Of a DNA stretch of 37,500 nt, positions 30,320 to 37,500 are shown piece after piece. The position numbers were made by a program, and so were the translations under genes. Within the stretch, counting starts at the first letter, position 1; each line of letters starts with the position of its first letter. The stretch spans positions 135,001 through 172,500 of the forward strand of contig CAJNDS010002046.1 in NCBI GenBank assembly GCA_905221605.1, written 5' to 3'. Source of the DNA: Symbiodinium natans. Its lineage: Eukaryota; Sar; Dinophyceae; Suessiales; Symbiodiniaceae. Under the pieces are notes generated by a model, which worked only from the letters and a program-made list of their open reading frames with translations, did no database searches and was not told where the DNA came from.

Positions 30320-32450
30320 GAAACAACGCGCTTTGACTTTTGAGACCCGGCAGACCACGAAGGAGCAGGGTTTAACAGGAGGGCTTAGGAGGGTTCAGGC
30401 AGTTTAGGATGCACATACCGAAGTGGTGAACACGCCCGGAGCTCCTTCATTGGCATCTTCCTTGCAGTCTACATTGTCTACATATTTCTCCGAAAGGTTT
30501 CACCTCTGGCCTCTGGCAACCCGAAAGCTCACTTCGTTGGCGACATGCAGCCCGAAATCTACCACGAAGCTGCTTGCCGAACTCCAATCGGAGTGCCAGC
30601 GGTCAAGTGTGCGAGCCATTACGGAGGTGCTAGTAGGTGAATGAAGGTGAATCACAAGTTCGCTGCAGAGCTTTTCCAAGAACCGCCTTTAGCCCAGCCT
30701 AGATGCGGAACGCGTGCCCCGGCCAACAGCTCGGTGAAGACTTCCTGAATTCCACCCCGACTTGCACAGGGGATAGGGCTCTGGACTCTCTGCAATAAGA
30801 GCTTCCTCGACCACGCATAAGAGCCAATTTCAAACGGTTAGCAATGTCGTGGCTCAGACCCCGTGTGCTCAATCATGACCTAGCGCGCGCACAGCGACGC
30901 AGCGTAAGACACATGGGCGCATGTGGATGCATGGGAGCAGCTGATATCAGAATGCGCTTGTGTTGCTACGTAGCTCTTCTGCTCTCAACACTAGGGATGA
31001 TCTTACAGTACGAAAAACGCGCATTGTTCAGGGTGCCGGTCAAATCCCGAAGCCCTGACCCCCGATCTCTGGGACATTCAGATGCCACATGTCGAACACA
31101 TGATCCGATGAGCTCCCATCAGGGCCGGCAGAAATCAAGAACCAAACATACCGGTTGTCCTAGCCCGTGCAACCTCGCGTCTGACCCAGCCTACAATCTT
31201 GGAACAATCCTGTGTAACTTGCCAGGCAAGAAACGACCCGAACAGCAGTATAAGCCGGTTTGTCGCACGTCGCGCATGCGGGCCGCGGGCATGTTACAAG
31301 CCAAAGGTTTAGGCACACAGGCAATATGGATACTGAGATACTGCCCACAACCGCAGACCCGGCATCTCATTCAAGGTTTAGTAAAGTTTGGTCCGGTGAA
31401 GAACTATCCGGTAACTATCCGAACATGTCTGAAAGTGCTGGCCCAGGGTCTTTCTTGAAACCTTCGTATTCGTATGTCGCAGAGGGTCAGCAAGAGCTCC
31501 TGGTGCGTGAGAGCACAAAGAAAGAAGGAAAAGGGAACACACTCGGAGCACTCGGAGCACTCCATGGACTCCATTGTAACTCACATCAATCAACGACCTC
31601 ACGTACTAAGCCGTGAAGCTCATCACACAATCTCCCGGATCTCCCTGCGTTCTTCCGTTCCCCTCACTTGCAGGGTGTCTCCTTCGTATGGCCAGGGCTC
31701 CGAACCCATTGCAGCTCCGCGCGCCTGAGGGCCGAAGGTTTGCAGCGGTGCTCAGGCGAGGGTGCAAAGGTATTTTTGAGGTTTTGAGAGGGCTCGGGGG
31801 GTTGCCAACCTCTTCACGAAGTCACCCTTGAACCGAAGATTTGACGCAGCGCTGTCCTTAAACAAAAGTTTGCCCGAGCCGAGTCGAAGGCCTTGCAGCT
31901 AAGACCTGTGTGGCCATCTTCGGGAAGACAAAGGGCACCTCAACAAGCTAGTACCAGCACAGATCAGCACAGTGTCGGCCCACTGGAAACAAGTCTCGGA
32001 CAGCTTTGGTAGCGCAAGTGGCTAGGCATCCCAGGCCCGAGAGACAACGCAAGCCAAGCTAACTCAAGCGCTGGAGCACAATCGCTGGAGCTTGGGAGAC
32101 CCCATCCGAAAGTGACCTCAGTGGAAGGACGGGAACGGCCGAGCCTTCGGAGCTTCGGAGCTTAGGCGATTTGGGGGCATTATGGGTGCCATGGGCGGCG
32201 TGCGGCTTGGAGCCATAGAAGCCTTGGGTACAAATATACTTTTGCACCACGCCCGTGCGGCCAAGGTGGCTTGGCAATCCAGTCGTTGACATCTTGCCAA
32301 ACGCCTGAGTGCGGTGTGACAAGGCAGCACGTTGCGGAGTACCCGATGATACCGGGTGGTCTCGCAAGCGGAACATCAATGTAGTGCAACGAAAGACGCT
32401 GCACACCTGAGAACAACCTGGGAGTCTCATATCGACGAGTACATTGAACA
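30320..32450. other. No supported gene
   Basis: A + frame of 204 codons at 30844-31458 is the longest and shows no domain. TAGCGCAAGTGG at about 32009-32020 resembles a tRNA box A, but no box B or cloverleaf follows. ACTCGGAGC is repeated at about 31544-31560. Confidence 0.4.
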
Positions 32451-32456
32451 CACCAT

Positions 32457-32807
32457 TTGCAAACAACAGATGCCATCAGATATCACACCGCACCAACCGG
32501 AATCGTCTGTGTGCTGTCCGAATTCGGGACGCACGTCGGAGAGTCCATTTGCGCAACTGTACTTCACGGGCATACAACGGCTGCAATGGTTACTTTGAAC
32601 CCATGTCAGTACACCCAACCCGTCATCCAAAGCTTTCATCGCTTCTTCCCGTCTCCAAATTCGAACCCGGAAAAAGGCCCCCTGAAAAAAGCTCAAGGCC
32701 CGCCTGGAACAATGCACTCGCGGAGTGCCACCCTACGTTCTTTCGCCAACCTCCAGCTTGGAACTCTGGGAGTTAAGGGAGTCGTGCCACATGACCAGAA
32801 TTTATAA
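32457..32807 (+). CDS. Unidentified 116-codon open frame
   Basis: A + frame ends with TAA at 32805-32807 and carries a mixed peptide with a Gly/Pro/Lys-rich middle. Another + frame (32356-32598) and a minus frame (32427-32717) look equally protein-like, so strand and frame are not resolved. No domain is seen. Confidence 0.13.
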   Translation: MQTTDAIRYHTAPTGIVCVLSEFGTHVGESICATVLHGHTTAAMVTLNPCQYTQPVIQSFHRFFPSPNSNPEKGPLKKAQGPPGTMHSRSATLRSFANLQLGTLGVKGVVPHDQNL

Positions 32808-33009
32808 AGATCATTGAATGCGTGGAACATGGGGCTTGGGGCAGTTAAGGACTTCAATGGCATCGTGGAGTTTAACATGTCTGGAAGGACTCTGGAACAA
32901 TGCGCGAGAAATCGATGATGATAATTTTCCCCAAGCAGTCTACTGTTGGGCTTCTAAATTCATTTAAGGATTGCCGACATTCTGAGGACTGTTGCCGGGT
33001 TCCTGGGCT

Positions 33010-33143
33010 CATTGTCTCCCTTTGTCTCCCTTTGTCTCTTTGTCTCCCTGTGTCTCCCTTCATGTGGGTGGCTTTGCCGGGCTGCTGTGCTCCTCGTCTC
33101 CCTTTGTCTCCCTTCGTCTCCCTTTGTCTCCCGCTGTCTCCAT
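33010..33143 (+). repeat. 10-bp minisatellite TTTGTCTCCC in two blocks
   Basis: Five units at about 33011-33060 and five at about 33093-33142 of the pattern TTTGTCTCCC, with variants CGTCTCCC, TGTGTCTCCC and GCTGTCTCCA. They are separated by about 33 bp of unrelated sequence. The pyrimidine-rich strand is +. Val-Ser-Leu-Cys-Leu-Pro repeats in translation come from the array. Confidence 0.9.
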
Positions 33144-33546
33144 TGTTTCTTTGACATGGCTTGGACTGTTTGGGGTCTTCGGTGGTGTAATTCTAAAGTT
33201 CAAAGACGTGTTTAGTACTTGCTGGGTCTTGTTGGGATTTGGCTATCCGGGGTGCTTGGTGGATTCACGGTGGGGCCAAAAAACTCCAAAGCTCGAAGAG
33301 GCCGGAAGCCCTGGCAAACGGCCGTAAGCAGCTTACAAACCTGCTCCACCTGCTGAACCTGCTCTGCATTTTGGCACAACATGCGACCGTGATCATGTTG
33401 CAGCTGGCCTATGCGACACGTAGCAAACCTGAACCCCAAAACCGGATCCAAATACATAAGACATATATCTATATATACATGGGATTAGGGGTTACTCGCA
33501 GGGGTTCGACCCAAAAACCTTAGAAAGCTTGGACCCAAAAGACTCG

Positions 33547-33596
33547 TGCGCGCTATGCGCGCTGTGGGGCACCTGTGGGGCACCTGCGAGCCCCAC
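33547..33596. repeat. Short direct repeat and 7-bp hairpin
   Basis: CTGTGGGGCAC is repeated at about 33562 and 33573. The second copy's GTGGGGC (33575-33581) pairs perfectly with GCCCCAC (33590-33596) across an 8-nt loop. Just before it GCGCGC flanks TAT as a small inverted repeat. Confidence 0.75.
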
Positions 33597-33599
33597 ACC

Positions 33600-34440
33600 T
33601 GAAACTAAGTGGCATCTGCTTCAGGACACAAGTGCCATCATCTGCCAAAGCATTCCAGCACGTACAAAAACCCTGTCGAAGCCACAAGCAAGCCCCATCG
33701 ACTGAACCAATGTAAATGCAAATTCGACCCTAAATCCCTGAAACATCCCTGAAAGCTCAAGTTCGGAGCCTGTTCCCCTTCGATTTCACCGACAAGGTGA
33801 TGTCGCACACCTCCTGAAGGCAAGACTTCCAAACCCGATCCTAACATTCGGGAAGCTTTCTGCTCTTCTGTTGAAAATCTCTCAGTCTCTTTAATTCTGT
33901 TAAGGGGATCTGTCGAGGCTTCCCGGCTTCCCCGAAACCCTCAGCACCCTTTGCCTCAGGCATCTCAGCTCTTCGCGCAGACTGAATCGAAACCCCAGAA
34001 GCTCTAACAAATCCCAAGTCGCCATTGTGCTGGGCTCGATCCGCAAGGCCACGGAGTGCACGACGCCACAGGGTTTGCTCGGAGCATCCAAGGACCTTCT
34101 GACTTCATGAGGGTTGCCAAAGGGAAGTGCAGGATCTTCAGAAGCGTGCAGGGGTACAATCGGGTAAAATAGCTAGCAGTCGGACCGGGCTCGAACGGCT
34201 TCAGCCCCCAAACCGAATTTCATGGGTTTTGGATTTAAACGCAAGAGCGCCTGAGGCCGTTGTGCAGTTTGTGATGTAGGGTCTGGGATGTCTGGGAGGC
34301 CGTCTGGGATAACCAAGGTTGTTTTTGGGGGTGTCCAGGGTTTAGGTTTTTATGACTTGCATGTGGTGCCTTGAGAAACAACTCAAAGCGTGTAAGTGCC
34401 TAAGCTTCGTGTCATACACAACTCTGAAGAACAAGACTGG
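33600..34440. other. No supported gene
   Basis: Short frames only. Telomere-like GGGTTTAGGTTT sits at about 34338-34350, in a patch with repeated GTCTGGGA at about 34279-34310. Confidence 0.45.
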
Positions 34441-34443
34441 ACG

Positions 34444-34837
34444 GAGGCGAGACCCAAGCTTGATGAGGATGACGAGAGAAAGTCGCTAATTCGAGGTGCA
34501 TGGCTGTCATGTTTCCAACACATGTTCATGTTAGCTGTGGAGGCCTTGGTATAACATAGCTTGCCGAGGAATGGCATGCGCTGGACAAGCTGCAATCTGC
34601 TTGCGTGGCTCGGGGAGGTGGAAAACCATGGGGGAACCGAAGGCTTGAATGGTGGGGGGAGGTCAGCATCCGCAAATCCCCTGCGTTCGTTGACAGGCGT
34701 GAAGGAAGAAATTGCTGTCCTAACTGCATGATTGCATGATCATTGGTCTGGGCGAGGCGAGACCCAAGCTTGATGAGGAAGACGAGAAGAAGTCGTCATT
34801 TCGAGGTGCATGGCTGTCACGTTTACATGCTCATGTT
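34444..34837 (+). repeat. Local direct duplication, two copies of about 85 bp
   Basis: Copy one is at 34444-34532 and copy two at 34754-34837. They share GAGGCGAGACCCAAGCTTGA, then TGAGGA-GACGAGA, AAGTCG, TTCGAGGTGCATGGCTGTCA and CATGTTCA, with scattered substitutions and a 5-bp indel near the 3' end. About 220 unrelated bases separate them. Both can be read as EARPKLDE..GAWLS on the + strand, but the indel breaks frame, so conserved coding is not supported. Confidence 0.85.
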
Positions 34838-35030
34838 CAACTCCGACATACCTGATTGACAACGAAAAACGACAAGAACCCGCCTTTTTTGTGGCCACCA
34901 GCTATGAACTTGATATTTGCTGCCACCCCCTTCCTTGTGCCATAACATATCTTCAAAATGCATCACGGGAAAAACCTCCAGCAAAAGCAAGCATAAAGAA
35001 CGCTCAGATTTCTTTGCATGTACAGCAGAA

Positions 35031-36200
<1,170 letters not shown>

Positions 36201-36509
36201 AAAAAAACACGGCAAACCTTAAATAACAGTAACAGGAAGTAACCCACACGAATCCTCTCCCATCCTTTTCCTCTCCCACGATCGAAAACACACTCTGAGA
36301 GCACTGCCAGGCATGGAACGCCAAAGTCTCCGCATTCAGCGGAACCGCGGGTGCCACACCTGGACTCATTCGGTGCTTGCGATGGGGTTGAAGAGGGGGT
36401 GAAGAGGGGTTGAAGGAAGGGCAATAAGGGTTCCTGCTAGCCCTGCCTAGAGCCAAACTGCCGATCAACACAAGTCAAGCCATGCCTACACTTAGACTTC
36501 GACTCGACT

Positions 36510-37226
36510 CAGGTGGGAATTACAAGTACAAGTTTCCGGGCGACTTATGCCGGTCCTAGGGCTTCTCGGGCTGGCTTGGAATTCTTCCATCTTGGATGCG
36601 CTGTAGACACTCAAACTGTTGGCCTGCTGACGCCGCCAGCCGGGTCATGCAACCAAGCTTCTGCTGTCCAGCTTCTCAGACTCCTCCTCGTTGGCAACCC
36701 TAAACCGGCAACCCCAAACCTTGACTCACTACACAAAATCATTGCTCTCTAGCTTGAACAGATGTTGTTCAGAGGCACAACTAGTCTACTTGCAGTGCAA
36801 GGGTCGATGGACTGCGGAAGGAGGTGAGCAGCGTCCTCCACAGTCCAGCTCAGGGTTGCACGTGCAGCAGCACGGGGGCTACGACAAGAGGAAGAGGAGC
36901 AGCTAGTGAGCGAGTGAACAGGCATGAACAGGCCCAGTGATGTTGGGCATTGCCCTTCTACAGCCATCTTCGCCGAACCTTCGCAACTCCTGGAAGAAGC
37001 CTCGAGCCCGATCACTGATGGCTTGAGACGCAGCCTGTGGGATGACGTCGTCGAGCGATCCCTCGGCAGCAAACCTCTGGAGCTTGGGTGGATGGGACAA
37101 TCTGTAGCTTCAACCAGCTGGGCCAGGCCACAACCGAAAGCGGAATCCCACACTTGGTCCAGCTTTTTACCAATGTACAACATCCTGGCGCTTGTGCAAC
37201 CCATGCGACGCATGATCACGAAATGA
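36510..37226 (+). CDS. Possible three-exon gene, incomplete or uncertain at both ends
   Basis: Exon a is open to 36689. A 63-bp intron (donor GTTGGC, branch-like CTTGACTCAC, acceptor CTCTCTAG) precedes exon b, 36753-36823, which ends at a strong donor GGAG/GTGAGC. Exon c begins at 36932 (acceptor GAACAG) or 36964 (acceptor CCCTTCTACAG). The first choice keeps the frame of exons a and b; the second works in a different frame of exon b. Exon c has an LLEEA..ITDGLRRSLWDDVVERS helix-like segment with about 37% RNY codons. Near 37086 the more protein-like frame shifts by one base and continues to 37321 (ESGIPHLVQLF, faintly armadillo-repeat-like). A frameshift or sequence error is possible. Antisense frames exist. 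No family is assigned. Confidence 0.22.
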
Positions 37227-37307
37227 CTGAAGAGGGCATCAGCGAGGTCTTAGAGGGTGCGGGTAGGCTGGAGCAGCGCCGCATCTGTGAAAAGAAGCTC
37301 TCACGAT

Positions 37308-37318
37308 CCCCCCCCCCC
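37308..37318. repeat. C11 homopolymer
   Basis: Eleven C followed by TAGG near the right edge of the window. The remaining 180 bases show no supported feature. Confidence 0.9.
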
Positions 37319-37500
37319 TAGGTCCTTAGGTGCTCACGCCAATCCTGTCTCGACTCTGAAGGAGATCTCCATCTCCAACACTAACGCGTCCGGAAAATCC
37401 ACTCTGAGTTGAACCCGGCAACCTACTGCAGCCTACCACACTAAGTCCCAGGTGAGAGGCAACGTGGTAGGGATGTCCCTTACCTCGTTCAGTGCAACGA

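Noticed and set aside
32009-32060. tRNA box A-like TAGCGCAAGTGG
   Set aside because: The D stem does not pair and no box B or acceptor arm follows.

Overview
This window looks like gene-poor nuclear DNA of a eukaryotic microbe, most likely an alga or other protist. It shows no bacterial-type packing of genes. No frame longer than about 270 codons is open outside simple repeats. Microsatellites and homopolymer G/C runs are abundant. Degenerate TTTAGGG-like (plant/algal-type telomere) sequence is scattered through it, and one tRNA-like unit has internal Pol III boxes and a T-run terminator. I cannot name the organism; dinoflagellates, cryptophytes and chromerids are all compatible. No protein family was recognised with confidence anywhere.

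Layout. 0-3.5 kb: a strongly strand-biased zone with four pyrimidine tracts on the + strand, and a minus-strand Pro/Gln-rich frame at 2325-2816 that is the best single coding candidate. It is followed on the minus strand by a tandemly duplicated segment and a (GA)n-A12 tract, so it could be a decayed retroelement. 3.5-5.2 kb: a perfect 11-bp hairpin and two copies of a dispersed repeat. 5.9-6.0 kb: the tRNA-Ile(AAU)-like gene. 6-11.6 kb: nothing convincing. 11.6-12.1 kb: telomere-like DNA that switches from G-rich to C-rich orientation, as at a telomere-fusion scar. 12.45-12.65 kb: a 93-bp tandem pair of the dispersed repeat seen at 4.6-4.9 kb. 14-18.7 kb: weak open frames plus a compound CG/GGGT/GGGTTGGT/TG microsatellite. 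19.7-20.3 kb: a hairpin, a tandem telomere-like unit, and a run of 31 G leading into a second hairpin. 22-28.4 kb: long C or G runs and 10-bp-period minisatellites. 27.4-30.3 kb and 36.5-37.2 kb: three candidate short-exon genes whose proposed GT-AG junctions keep reading frame. 34.4-36.2 kb: a local direct duplication followed by a 1.17-kb hierarchical CA-rich array.

If genes exist here they are split into short exons with introns of about 40-210 bp. All such models below were built by eye from frame, splice-site and phase agreement and are low confidence. The structural features (repeats, hairpins, homopolymers, tRNA fold) are read directly from the sequence and are much more secure.
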